Assembly: GCA_003567055.1 (NCBI GenBank)
Contig: PXAW01000196.1
Coordinates: 1-7,425, forward strand
Reading direction: 5' to 3'
Origin: Hyphomicrobiales bacterium
GTDB taxonomy: Bacteria > Pseudomonadota > Alphaproteobacteria > Rhizobiales > Beijerinckiaceae
DNA: 7,425 nucleotides
The notes under the pieces were generated by a model. That model was not told the DNA's origin and did not search any database. It worked only from the letters and a program-made list of their open reading frames with translations. A program made the translations under genes and the position numbers. Positions 1 to 5,518 of this stretch are shown here, piece after piece; the first letter of the stretch is position 1, and every line of letters starts with the position of its first letter.

Positions 1-224
1 AAGGCACCCTGCGAACGCCCGACGCCGCGCGAATTGAAGCGCAAGACCGAAAACCCGCGATCCACGAAATCGTAGAACAGGTTGTAGACGATCTGGTTGT
101 TCATCGTCCCGCCGAATTGCGGGTGTGGATGAAGCACGATGGCGATCGGTGCGTTTTTCTTCTTGGCGGGCTGGTATCGCCCCTCCAGTCGACCGGCGGG
201 GCCGGCGAAGATCACCTCAGGCAT
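1..224 (-). CDS. Alpha/beta hydrolase, COG2945-like (partial, 3' end beyond window)
   Basis: The first 74 codons are visible on the minus strand, starting at an ATG at 224-222; the rest lies left of position 1. An AGAGGA-like ribosome binding site sits just upstream (minus strand, about 237-230), which supports this start. The protein begins MPEVIFAGPAGRLEGRY and continues with HPHPQFGGTMNN (about residues 32-43) and RFNSRGVGRSQG (about 62-73). The HPHP-FGG-MNN block and the N-RG-G-S-G block are typical of a conserved family of small proteobacterial alpha/beta hydrolases, where they lie around the oxyanion region. The nucleophile motif, the acid and the catalytic His would be downstream and are not seen. 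Substrate is unknown; no signal peptide is apparent, so it is probably cytoplasmic. It is transcribed away from the suf operon. Its position beside suf is, as I recall, common in alphaproteobacteria, but no functional link is shown here. Confidence 0.85.
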   Translation of the reverse strand, partial: MPEVIFAGPAGRLEGRYQPAKKKNAPIAIVLHPHPQFGGTMNNQIVYNLFYDFVDRGFSVLRFNSRGVGRSQGA

Positions 225-361
225 GCATATTCCTCTTTGAACGTCGTGCAGCGCAGCCGCATCGTCGCGCGCCGTGGCTACACCAAACACTTTCGTCAGC
301 GCTTTCCCGTGAGACATACGCAAAAGCGCGTATAAAAACTGCCGGATTGCCCTGCGAAGCC

Positions 362-390
362 TTGACTTCCGACCGGGAGGCTCCCTAAAT
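362..390 (+). promoter_or_regulatory. Candidate housekeeping promoter of the suf operon
   Basis: TTGACT at 362-367 matches the -35 consensus in five of six positions. It is followed after 17 bases by CTAAAT at 385-390, a weak -10 match. The predicted transcription start would be near 396-400, inside the first ICE-like dyad, which is where a repressor would block initiation. The -10 is poor, but alphaproteobacterial promoters often rely mainly on the -35. A better-looking TATAAA at 331-336 lacks a -35 at suitable distance. Placement is inference from sequence only. Confidence 0.4.
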
Positions 391-395
391 CCGCC

Positions 396-410
396 TTAGA
401 ATTATTCTAA
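396..410. promoter_or_regulatory. Irr-type operator (ICE box), copy 1
   Basis: TTAGAATTATTCTAA is a perfect dyad, extending to 17 bp with the flanking C (395) and G (411). It fits the iron control element consensus bound by the Fur-family haem-responsive regulator Irr in Hyphomicrobiales, roughly TTAGAA-N3-TTCTAA. It overlaps the predicted transcription start of the suf operon, which suggests repression. In the known Irr systems Irr accumulates when iron or haem is scarce and represses iron-consuming functions. Assignment to Irr rather than another regulator is inferred from the motif and the downstream operon. Confidence 0.7.
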
Positions 411-414
411 GCGG

Positions 415-429
415 TTAGAATGATTCCAA
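415..429. promoter_or_regulatory. Irr-type operator (ICE box), copy 2
   Basis: TTAGAATGATTCCAA matches copy 1 at 13 of 15 positions, differing only at the central base and in one base of the right arm (C instead of T), which makes its dyad imperfect. Its centre (422) is 19 bp from that of copy 1 (403), close to two helical turns, so two dimers could bind on nearly the same face. This looks like a second, weaker site of the same regulator. Confidence 0.55.
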
Positions 430-460
430 ACTGGGGTCGCTCCCGTATCGCGTCACCGTT

Positions 461-580
461 ATGTGGTGGGCGGTCTTTAGCATGGCAAGCGGGGGCAAAT
501 GCAAGAATTTCGTGATGCGAAACGCGTTTTTCGCATTCTGCGCAGCCTGCGATAGCAAGAGGGCCATGGGCTCGGGATGA
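461..580 (+). CDS. Possible 39-codon leader ORF overlapping the first suf gene
   Basis: An ATG at 461 opens a frame of 39 codons ending in TGA at 578-580. The stop shares an ATGA overlap with the ATG (577) of the cysteine desulfurase gene, the arrangement usually seen with translational coupling. The peptide contains three cysteines (residues 14, 27 and 30, the last two in FCAAC) and a tryptophan pair at residues 2-3. About three quarters of its codons end in G or C, less biased than the flanking genes. There is no clear Shine-Dalgarno sequence before 461; internal ATGs at 482 and 515 are alternative starts, also without a strong site. A second short frame (499-555, 18 codons, preceded by a G-run) overlaps it. 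I know no family for it, and it may be a chance ORF. Confidence 0.22.
   Translation: MWWAVFSMASGGKCKNFVMRNAFFAFCAACDSKRAMGSG
515..536 (+). other. Hairpin in the predicted suf 5' leader
   Basis: ATGCGAAA (515-522) pairs perfectly with TTTCGCAT (529-536) across a six-base loop; 514 and 537 could add a G-U pair. It lies about 40 bases before the first suf start codon and inside the possible leader ORF. No U-tract follows, so it is not an intrinsic terminator. It could be an mRNA structure affecting translation or stability, or a DNA dyad for a regulator; the sequence does not decide. Confidence 0.4.
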
Positions 581-1746
581 ACACGACCACGCGCACATAT
601 CTCGATTACAACGCCACGGCCCCGATGCGGCCGCAGGCGCGGGATATGCTCGTGCGCGTTCTGGGCGATGTCGGCAATGCCTCTTCCGTGCATCGCGAGG
701 GCCGCGCCGCGCGCGGGATCATCGAGACGGCGCGTGACCGGGTCGCGGCTCTGGTCGGCGGGCGGGGGAAGAACGTCATCTTCACGGGTTCCGGCTCCGA
801 GGCCAACAATCTGGTGCTGGCGCCGGGCTTCCGGCGCGCCGACGGGGCGCCCGCGCAGACGCTGCTCGTCGGCGCCGGGGAGCACCCCTGCGTGCTCGAA
901 GGGCATCGCTTCGACCCGCAAGCCGTGGACCATATTCCGCTTCGCCCCGACGGTCTCGTCGATCTCGGCTGGCTCGAGGCGCGGCTGGCCGATCTCGCCG
1001 GCACGCCGGTGCTGGTCTCGATCCAGCTCGCCAACAACGAAACCGGGGCGATCCAGCCGGTCGCCGAGGCGGCATCGCTGGTGCGCGCGGCGGGCGGGCT
1101 GATGCATTGCGACGCAGTGCAGGCGGCGGGCAAGATCGGGATCGATATCGATGCGCTGGGCGTTGACGCCCTGACGCTCTCGGCCCACAAGCTCGGAGGT
1201 CCGCAGGGCGTCGGTGCGCTCGTCCTCGCCGGCGAGGGCTATGTGCTCGACCGGCTGGTGCGCGGCGGCGGGCAGGAGCGCAACTGGCGCGCGGGTACGG
1301 AGAATGTCGCGGGCATCGCGGCCTTCGGCGAGGCGGCGCGGGTGGCGCGCGAAGCGCTCGGCGAAGAGGAGCCCCGGCTGCGGGATCTGCGGGCGGATTT
1401 CGAGGCGGCGATCCGCGAAAACTGCCCGGATGCGGTGATCTTCTGTGAAGCTGCGCCGCGCCTGCCCAATACCATTCTTTTCGCCGTCCCCGGCAAGCGG
1501 GCCGAGACGGCGCTGATCGCGCTCGATCTGAACGGCGCGGCGCTCTCTTCGGGCTCCGCCTGCTCCTCGGGCAAGGTGAAATCTTCGCATGTTCTCGAAG
1601 CGATGGGGGTTGCTCCCGCGCTGTCGGAATCTGCGTTGCGGCTGAGTTTCGGTTGGAACACGCAAAAAGACGCGGTGACACACTTCACAGCGGCCTTTGC
1701 GAGACTACTTTCGAATCGAAACCAAAATTCGGAATGCGCGGCATAG
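577..1746 (+). CDS. sufS2: Class I (NifS/IscS-like) cysteine desulfurase, first gene of the suf operon
   Basis: This 389-residue PLP enzyme converts L-cysteine to alanine and holds the released sulfur as a persulfide for cluster assembly. It has the group I hallmarks: an N-terminal YLDYNATAPM, GSGSEANN (71-78) that binds the cofactor phosphate, His103 in GEHP that stacks on PLP, ANNETG (152-157), Asp179 and Gln182 in CDAVQ, the Schiff-base Lys205 in SAHKLGGP, RAGTEN (238-243), and the catalytic Cys329 in SSGSACSSG. The length is normal for the class. The ATG at 577 gives the conserved YLDYNA at residue 8 as in IscS. The ribosome binding site is weak: AAGAGGG at 557-563 is 13 bases away, so coupling to an upstream frame is possible. 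The gene is the first of the operon, 65 bp before sufB, and corresponds by position to Agrobacterium sufS2. It could equally be called an IscS-like protein; the symbol rests on operon context. Confidence 0.93.
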   Translation: MNTTTRTYLDYNATAPMRPQARDMLVRVLGDVGNASSVHREGRAARGIIETARDRVAALVGGRGKNVIFTGSGSEANNLVLAPGFRRADGAPAQTLLVGAGEHPCVLEGHRFDPQAVDHIPLRPDGLVDLGWLEARLADLAGTPVLVSIQLANNETGAIQPVAEAASLVRAAGGLMHCDAVQAAGKIGIDIDALGVDALTLSAHKLGGPQGVGALVLAGEGYVLDRLVRGGGQERNWRAGTENVAGIAAFGEAARVAREALGEEEPRLRDLRADFEAAIRENCPDAVIFCEAAPRLPNTILFAVPGKRAETALIALDLNGAALSSGSACSSGKVKSSHVLEAMGVAPALSESALRLSFGWNTQKDAVTHFTAAFARLLSNRNQNSECAA

Positions 1747-1800
1747 GCCGCGTGTCGACAGGTTGTTCAACGGCCAGTCCGCGGCCCTTGAAGCCGTGAG

Positions 1801-1807
1801 AGGAGGG
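1801..1807 (+). promoter_or_regulatory. Strong ribosome binding site of sufB
   Basis: AGGAGGG, four bases before the ATG at 1812, is the strongest Shine-Dalgarno match in the window. It fits a need for more SufB than of the preceding desulfurase, which has a poor site. It fixes the sufB start. Confidence 0.75.
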
Positions 1808-1811
1808 TGAC

Positions 1812-3284
1812 ATGCCTGCAGTGCAGGAAACGATCGATCGCGTTAAGGAAATCGACGTCGATCAGTACAAGTATGGCTTCGAGACCATCATCGAGATGGA
1901 GAAGGCCCCCAAGGGCCTGAACGAAGACATCATCCGCTTCATTTCGGCCAAGAAGGAAGAGCCGGAATGGATGCTGGAATGGCGCCTCGACGCCTATCGT
2001 CGCTGGCTGACCATGCAGGAGCCGGACTGGGCGCGCGTCAGCTACCCCAAGATCGACTTCAACGACATCTATTATTATGCCGCTCCGAAGTCGAACGAAG
2101 CGCCGAAGTCGCTCGACGAGGTCGATCCCGAAATTCTCAAGACCTACGAGAAGCTCGGCATTCCGCTGCGTGAGCAGGAAATGCTCGCCGGCATCGCCCC
2201 GGAGAACCGGGTCGCGGTCGATGCCGTGTTCGATTCCGTCTCCGTCGCCACGACCTTCAAGAAGGAACTGGCCGAGGCGGGCGTGATCTTCTGCTCGATC
2301 TCGGAAGCCGTGCGGGAATATCCCGAGCTGGTGCAGAAATATCTCGGCACCGTCGTGCCCAAGAGCGACAACTACTACGCCGCGCTGAACTCCGCCGTCT
2401 TCACCGACGGGTCGTTCGTCTACGTGCCGCCGGGCGTGCGCTGCCCGATGGAGCTCTCGACCTATTTCCGCATCAACGAGAAGAATACCGGCCAGTTCGA
2501 GCGCACGCTGATCATTGCCGACGAGGGCGCCTATGTCAGCTATCTCGAAGGCTGCACGGCACCCCAGCGCGATGAGAACCAGCTTCACGCCGCCGTGGTC
2601 GAGCTCGTGACGCTCGACGAGGCGGAGATCAAGTATTCCACCGTGCAGAACTGGTATCCCGGCGATGCCCAGGGCAAGGGCGGGATCTACAACTTCGTCA
2701 CCAAGCGCGGCGACTGCCGGGGCAAGAACTCGGTCATCACCTGGACCCAGGTCGAGACCGGCTCCGCCATCACCTGGAAATACCCGTCCTGCATCCTGCG
2801 CGGTGACGGTTCGCGCGGCGAGTTCTACTCCATCGCCGTCTCGAACGGGCGCCAGCAGATCGATTCCGGCACCAAGATGATCCATCTGGGCAAGAACACC
2901 ACCAGCCGGATCATCTCCAAGGGCATCTCGGCGGGTCACTCCGAGAATACCTATCGCGGCCTCGTCTCGGCGCATCGCAAGGCGTCGAACTCGCGCAACT
3001 TCACCAATTGCGACAGCCTGCTGATCGGCAACAATTGCGGCGCACATACGGTGCCGTATATCGAGAGCAAGAACGCCTCCGCCGTGTTCGAGCACGAGGC
3101 GACCACCTCCAAGATCTCCGAGGACCAGCTGTTCTACTGCATGCAGCGCGGGCTCGACGAGGAGGAAGCGGTGGCGCTGATCGTCAACGGCTTCGTCAAG
3201 GACGTCTTGCAGAAGCTCCCGATGGAATTCGCCGTCGAGGCGCAGAAGCTGATCTCGATCTCGCTGGAAGGCTCCGTCGGCTGA
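1812..3284 (+). CDS. sufB: Fe-S cluster assembly scaffold protein SufB
   Basis: SufB (490 residues, close to the E. coli length of 495) is the scaffold subunit of the cytoplasmic SufBC2D complex on which Fe-S clusters are built from persulfide sulfur. The N-terminal helical region (about 1-90, with [10 protein letters not shown] at 50-59) is followed by the beta-helix core with [36 protein letters not shown] and [11 protein letters not shown], all characteristic of the family. By alignment from the C-terminus, Cys400 (NCDSLLIG) corresponds to the functional Cys405 of E. coli SufB and Glu429 (HEATTS) to Glu434. The C-terminus [23 protein letters not shown] is also typical. The cysteine-rich CxxCxxxC segment near E. 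coli residue 90 is absent; the first cysteine is Cys161. A strong ribosome binding site precedes the ATG. It is cotranscribed with sufC, 57 bp downstream. Confidence 0.98.
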   Translation: MPAVQETIDRVKEIDVDQYKYGFETIIEMEKAPKGLNEDIIRFISAKKEEPEWMLEWRLDAYRRWLTMQEPDWARVSYPKIDFNDIYYYAAPKSNEAPKSLDEVDPEILKTYEKLGIPLREQEMLAGIAPENRVAVDAVFDSVSVATTFKKELAEAGVIFCSISEAVREYPELVQKYLGTVVPKSDNYYAALNSAVFTDGSFVYVPPGVRCPMELSTYFRINEKNTGQFERTLIIADEGAYVSYLEGCTAPQRDENQLHAAVVELVTLDEAEIKYSTVQNWYPGDAQGKGGIYNFVTKRGDCRGKNSVITWTQVETGSAITWKYPSCILRGDGSRGEFYSIAVSNGRQQIDSGTKMIHLGKNTTSRIISKGISAGHSENTYRGLVSAHRKASNSRNFTNCDSLLIGNNCGAHTVPYIESKNASAVFEHEATTSKISEDQLFYCMQRGLDEEEAVALIVNGFVKDVLQKLPMEFAVEAQKLISISLEGSVG

Positions 3285-3285
3285 A

Positions 3286-3306
3286 GGCTGCGCCCAGGGG
3301 CGCGCC
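3286..3306 (+). other. GC-rich hairpin directly after the sufB stop codon
   Basis: GCGCC (3290-3294) pairs with GGCGC (3299-3303) around a CAGG loop. The stem can be lengthened by GGC (3286-3288) with GCC (3304-3306) if T3289 is bulged, giving eight GC pairs in all. It begins two bases after the sufB stop and lies 35 bases before the sufC start. No U-tract follows, so termination is unlikely; a role in mRNA processing or in differential stability of sufB is a guess. Confidence 0.4.
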
Positions 3307-3341
3307 ACCGACGCATCAACGATCTGAAGGACGGAAAGACC

Positions 3342-4094
3342 ATGTTGGAAATCAAGAACCTCGTTGTCGAAATCGAGGGTACCCGCATCCTCAACGGGCT
3401 CGATCTCACCGTGAACAACGGCGAGATCGCCGCGATCATGGGCCCCAACGGCTCGGGCAAGTCGACGCTCTCCTATGTCGTGGCCGGCAAGGAGGAGTAT
3501 GAGGTGCTCGACGGCGAGATCATTCTCGACGGCCAGAACGTGCTGGAAATGGAGCCCTCCGAGCGTGCCGCTGCCGGCGTTTTCCTGGCTTTCCAGTATC
3601 CGCTGGAGATCCCGGGCGTCGCCACGATGACCTTCCTCAAGGCCGCGCTCAACGCCCAGCGCAAGTCCCGCGGTGAGGCCGAGCTGACCACGCCGGATTT
3701 CATCAAGCGCGTCAACGCCGCCGCGCAGCAGCTCGAAATCCCCAAGGACATGCTCAAGCGCGCCCTCAATGTCGGCTTTTCCGGCGGTGAGAAGAAGCGC
3801 ATGGAGATCCTGCAGATGGCGCTGCTCGAGCCGCGCTTCTGCATTCTCGACGAGACCGATTCCGGCCTCGACATCGACGCGCTGCGCATCGCGGCGGAGG
3901 GCGTCAACGCCCTGCGTTCGCCGGATCGCTCCTTCCTGGTGATCACCCACTACCAGCGCCTGCTCAACTACATCGTGCCCGACAGCGTGCACGTGATGGC
4001 GGGCGGCAAGATCGTGAAATCCGGCGGCAAGGAGCTCGCTCTCGAGCTCGAGGCCAACGGCTATGCCGATTACAAGGCTCAGGAGGCCGCGTGA
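3342..4094 (+). CDS. sufC: SUF complex ATPase SufC
   Basis: SufC is the ABC-type ATPase of the SufBC2D scaffold; ATP binding drives a conformational change in SufB-SufD needed for cluster assembly. It is a soluble protein, not a transporter. The 250 residues contain Walker A GPNGSGKST (34-42), Q-loop Gln85 in AFQYP, the signature FSGGE (146-150), Walker B CILDETDSGLD (167-177) with Glu171 as the catalytic base, and the H-loop His203 in ITHYQR. The LDETDSGLD and FSGGEKKR variants are diagnostic for SufC among ABC ATPases. A GAAGGA site at about 3326-3331 and a GGAAAG nearer the ATG serve as ribosome binding sequences. The stop codon is immediately followed by, or overlaps, the start of sufD, so the two are probably translationally coupled. 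Confidence 0.98.
   Translation: MLEIKNLVVEIEGTRILNGLDLTVNNGEIAAIMGPNGSGKSTLSYVVAGKEEYEVLDGEIILDGQNVLEMEPSERAAAGVFLAFQYPLEIPGVATMTFLKAALNAQRKSRGEAELTTPDFIKRVNAAAQQLEIPKDMLKRALNVGFSGGEKKRMEILQMALLEPRFCILDETDSGLDIDALRIAAEGVNALRSPDRSFLVITHYQRLLNYIVPDSVHVMAGGKIVKSGGKELALELEANGYADYKAQEAA
4081..4086 (+). promoter_or_regulatory. Ribosome binding site deciding the sufD start
   Basis: AGGAGG lies inside the end of sufC. It is four bases from a GTG at 4091 and ten bases from an ATG at 4097 in the same frame. The better start codon and more acceptable spacing favour 4097, though GTG 4091, which would give a four-base GTGA overlap with the sufC stop, cannot be excluded. Confidence 0.6.
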
Positions 4095-4096
4095 TC

Positions 4097-5425
4097 ATGG
4101 CTGATGTCGAGAGGATCAACACGCCCGTCGAGGCGGCCATCGCCGAGCATTTCGCCGGCGTGAAGGCGACGCTGCCCGGCGATGCGGGCACCCGCGAAAC
4201 CGCCTTCGCCCGCTTCACCGAGGCGGGGCTGCCGCATCGGCGCGTGGAGGAGTGGAAATACACCGATCTGCGCAACCTGATGCGCGAAGCCGCAGCGCTG
4301 GCGCCGGCTCTGTCGGACGACGCGGCCAAGGCGGCGCTCGAAGCCTCGCCCTGGTTTTCCGGGGTGGATGCGGTACGTATCGCCATTGCCAACGGCCATG
4401 TCGTGGCGAGCGCATCGGATCTCGCGGATCTGCCCGAGGGCGTGACGCTGGAGACGCTGTCGCAGGCGCTGGCTGCCGGCCACGCTGATCTGGCGCATCT
4501 CGGCGCGATCCCCGAGGCCGGCGACAACATCGCCGTGGCACTCAACAGCGCCTTCATGACCGATGGCGTGGTGATCCGCGTCAAGGCCGGCACGAAGGTC
4601 ACGATGCCGCTGCATCTGCGCTTCGTCATCACCGGCGACAGCGCCGTGGCGACGGCGACGCGCAGCCTCATCGTGGTCGAGAAGGGCGCCTCCGTGACGC
4701 TGCTGGAAAGCCATGACAGCGCGGACGCGCTGGCACATCAGCCCAACAACATGGTCGAGATGGTGGTCGGTGACGAGGCGCAGGTCGCGCATTTCCGCAT
4801 CGACGGCCATGGCACCGGCGCGCAGGCGCTCTCGACGCTGACGGCGCATCTGGGTGCGCATGTGGCGTTTGATACGCTCAACATCGTCGCCCGCCCGGGC
4901 CTTGTGCGGCATCAGGTCTACATGACCTTCGCCGGTGAGCATACGAAGGGTGCGGTGCGCGGCGCGACCATGCTGACGGGCAAGCAGCATGCCGATACGA
5001 CTCTGTTCGTGAACCACGTGGCGCCCCATTGCGAGAGCCGCGAGTTGTTCAAGACGGCGATCGACGGCAATGCCACCGGCGTCTTCCAGGGCCGGATCGC
5101 GGTGGCGCGCGAGGCGCAGAAGACCGACGGGCAGATGATGTCCTCGGCGGTGCTGCTCTCCGATGGCGCCACCATGAACAACAAGCCCGAGCTCGAAATC
5201 TTCGCCGATGACGTGCTCTGCGCCCATGGTGCGACCTGCGGTGCGCTGGACGACGATCTGCTGTTCTACCTGATGGCGCGCGGCATTCCGCGCCCGGAGG
5301 CGGAGGCGCTCCTGATCGAATCCTTCCTCGGTGAAGCCGTCGAGGAAGCCGTCGACGAGACGGATGAGGATCTGCGCGAGGCGCTTCTGAGTGTCGCACG
5401 CACCTGGCTGGCCGCTCGTTCGTAA
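4097..5425 (+). CDS. sufD: Fe-S cluster assembly scaffold protein SufD
   Basis: SufD is the SufB paralogue that pairs with SufB and SufC in the scaffold complex and is needed for iron entry during cluster assembly. From ATG 4097 it has 442 residues (444 from GTG 4091), within the family range. The N-terminal part has RRVEEWKYTDLR (about 48-59), the family's typical 'EEWKYT' helix. The central and C-terminal beta-helix includes LNSAFMTDGV, LFVNHVAPHCESRELFK, VFQGRI, MNNKPELEIFADDVLCAHGATCG and LFYLMARGIP. Cys375 and His377 in CAHGAT match the position of the functional His360 region of E. coli SufD. Overall it is less conserved than SufB, as usual. The gap to sufS downstream is 93 bp and contains a strong hairpin. 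Confidence 0.96.
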   Translation: MADVERINTPVEAAIAEHFAGVKATLPGDAGTRETAFARFTEAGLPHRRVEEWKYTDLRNLMREAAALAPALSDDAAKAALEASPWFSGVDAVRIAIANGHVVASASDLADLPEGVTLETLSQALAAGHADLAHLGAIPEAGDNIAVALNSAFMTDGVVIRVKAGTKVTMPLHLRFVITGDSAVATATRSLIVVEKGASVTLLESHDSADALAHQPNNMVEMVVGDEAQVAHFRIDGHGTGAQALSTLTAHLGAHVAFDTLNIVARPGLVRHQVYMTFAGEHTKGAVRGATMLTGKQHADTTLFVNHVAPHCESRELFKTAIDGNATGVFQGRIAVAREAQKTDGQMMSSAVLLSDGATMNNKPELEIFADDVLCAHGATCGALDDDLLFYLMARGIPRPEAEALLIESFLGEAVEEAVDETDEDLREALLSVARTWLAARS

Positions 5426-5437
5426 ACAGCACAGGAA

Positions 5438-5469
5438 GCGCCCCGGCCTTGTCAGATGAGCCGGGGCGC
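5438..5469 (+). other. Strong GC-rich hairpin between sufD and sufS
   Basis: GCGCCCCGGC (5438-5447) is perfectly complementary to GCCGGGGCGC (5460-5469) with a 12-base loop. The stem starts 13 bases after the sufD stop. The bases following are AGCAAAACGG, with no T-run, so it is not a classical intrinsic terminator; partial termination, RNase protection of the upstream transcript, or a processing site are possible. It occludes an ATG at 5456, which lies in the loop, and so argues against a longer sufS reading frame beginning there. Confidence 0.55.
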
Positions 5470-5506
5470 AGCAAAACGGTCCGCCGCCGTGCAGGTGGCG
5501 GACAGC

Positions 5507-5511
5507 AAGGA
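5507..5511 (+). promoter_or_regulatory. Ribosome binding site deciding the sufS start
   Basis: AAGGA is seven bases before the ATG at 5519. The upstream in-frame ATG at 5456 has only an AGGAAG 17 bases away and sits in the loop of the 5438-5469 hairpin. Starting at 5519 gives an N-terminus of the length usual for SufS. Confidence 0.6.
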
Positions 5512-5518
5512 TGAGGCG

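Larger units (their letters stand above)
225..576. other. Divergent intergenic control region between the hydrolase gene and the suf operon
   Basis: About 350 bases without a confident gene. From left to right it holds the hydrolase ribosome binding site, a short inverted repeat (ATACGC at 316-321 with GCGTAT at 328-333) that runs into a TATAAA-like string at 331-336 with no good -35 partner, a candidate sigma-70-type promoter at 362-390, two ICE-like dyads at 396-429, a possible leader ORF at 461-580 and a hairpin at 515-536. AT content rises around 390-430 compared with the GC-rich coding DNA, as expected for a promoter and operator. No Rrf2-type regulator gene such as iscR or rirA lies here, and I see no tRNA or known riboswitch. 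Confidence 0.7.

Noticed and set aside
331..336. TATAAA as -10 element of the suf promoter
   Set aside because: A good -10 match, but no -35-like sequence lies 16-19 bases upstream, and it would place the start well before the ICE-like operators. Kept only as a remark.
117..388. Two overlapping + strand frames of 72 and 87 codons at the left side
   Set aside because: Both run antisense through the start of the alpha/beta hydrolase, which has clear family motifs and a ribosome binding site, and neither shows a recognisable domain.
415..1683. Open frame on the minus strand (422 codons) opposite the first desulfurase and the suf promoter
   Set aside because: The opposite strand encodes a desulfurase with all catalytic residues intact, and this frame would run through the promoter and operators. 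No domain is recognisable.
1746..1786. Inverted repeat GGCCGCG / CGCGGCC in the gap before sufB
   Set aside because: Seven-base arms with a 27-base loop are expected by chance in such GC-rich DNA; no T-run follows and the operon clearly continues.
1767..3992. Very long open frame on the minus strand (741 codons) opposite sufB and sufC
   Set aside because: It lies antisense to two strongly conserved genes, shows only a biased His/Asp/Arg/Leu-rich composition without a recognisable domain, and is what GC-rich third positions of the real genes produce on the other strand.
5456..5518. N-terminal extension of SufS from ATG 5456
   Set aside because: No ribosome binding site at usable distance, start codon in the loop of a stable hairpin, and the added residues do not resemble the family; ATG 5519 has a well-spaced AAGGA.
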